Below are positions 63,928 to 64,000 of a stretch of DNA of 64,000 nt, in pieces. Under the pieces are notes generated by a model. That model was not told the origin of the DNA and ran no database searches. It saw nothing but the letters and a program-made list of their open reading frames with translations. The first letter of the stretch is position 1; the number at the start of each line of letters is the position of its first letter. This DNA comes from Rhea pennata (taxonomy: Eukaryota > Chordata > Aves > Rheiformes > Rheidae), in assembly GCF_028389875.1 (NCBI RefSeq), contig NC_084672.1, positions 12,267,958-12,331,957 of the forward strand, written 5' to 3'. A program made the position numbers and the translations under genes.

Positions 63928-64000
63928 GTAGGTGGTACCAAACGGAAATGCAGCCCAAGAGTGAGAAGCCCGAGGGCTCGCTCCAGGGGGCCTGCCAGGC
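63928..64000 (+). other. SHC4: SHC4 intron 2 (5' end)
   Basis: 73 bp after the GTAGGT donor, running to the window edge. Confidence 0.9.

Overview
The window is a vertebrate nuclear segment, most likely avian (sauropsid). Its coding exons match three genes that are also neighbours in mammals (human 15q21), all on the + strand here: COPS2 (last nine coding exons), SECISBP2L (complete, 18 coding exons) and SHC4 (first two coding exons). The bird reading rests on compact introns, very low interspersed-repeat content with no recognisable Alu, B1 or L1, sharply bounded CpG islands, and proteins close to mammalian in length and sequence. The species cannot be told from sequence alone. Protein comparisons were made from memory of the families, not by database search.

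Layout. 1-9608: 3' part of COPS2, encoding residues 125-443 of a 443-residue protein, then a 3'UTR with several AATAAA signals to roughly 11.5-12.2 kb. About 12.2-17.1 kb: AT-rich spacer with no gene recognised, including a 48-nt alternating purine-pyrimidine run. About 17.1-18.8 kb: CpG island holding a 12 x 29-bp minisatellite, an upstream ORF and the SECISBP2L start codon (18334). 18334-46649: SECISBP2L coding region, 1095 residues, with a 9.9-kb first intron and a 25-nt microexon; its 3'UTR runs to about 50.55 kb. About 50.6-57.4 kb: spacer with one large CpG island without a recognised gene and one smaller promoter-like island. 57480-58058: SHC4 coding exon 1 (CH2 region). 58059-63856: SHC4 intron 1, with two more CpG-rich blocks. 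63857-63927: SHC4 exon 2, start of the PTB domain.

The three genes do not form one pathway. COPS2 is a COP9 signalosome subunit (cullin deneddylation). SECISBP2L is a SECIS RNA-binding paralogue of SBP2 (selenoprotein mRNAs). SHC4 is a phosphotyrosine adaptor. Their co-location is conserved synteny.

No bacterial-style system, CRISPR array or intact mobile element is visible. The points most worth a second look are a GC-AG intron in COPS2, the 29-bp minisatellite beside the SECISBP2L promoter, a strong-context uORF, an antisense coding-like relic in SECISBP2L intron 11, a CTGT microsatellite forming the SHC4 exon 2 splice acceptor, and a cluster of unexplained CpG islands around SHC4 exon 1.
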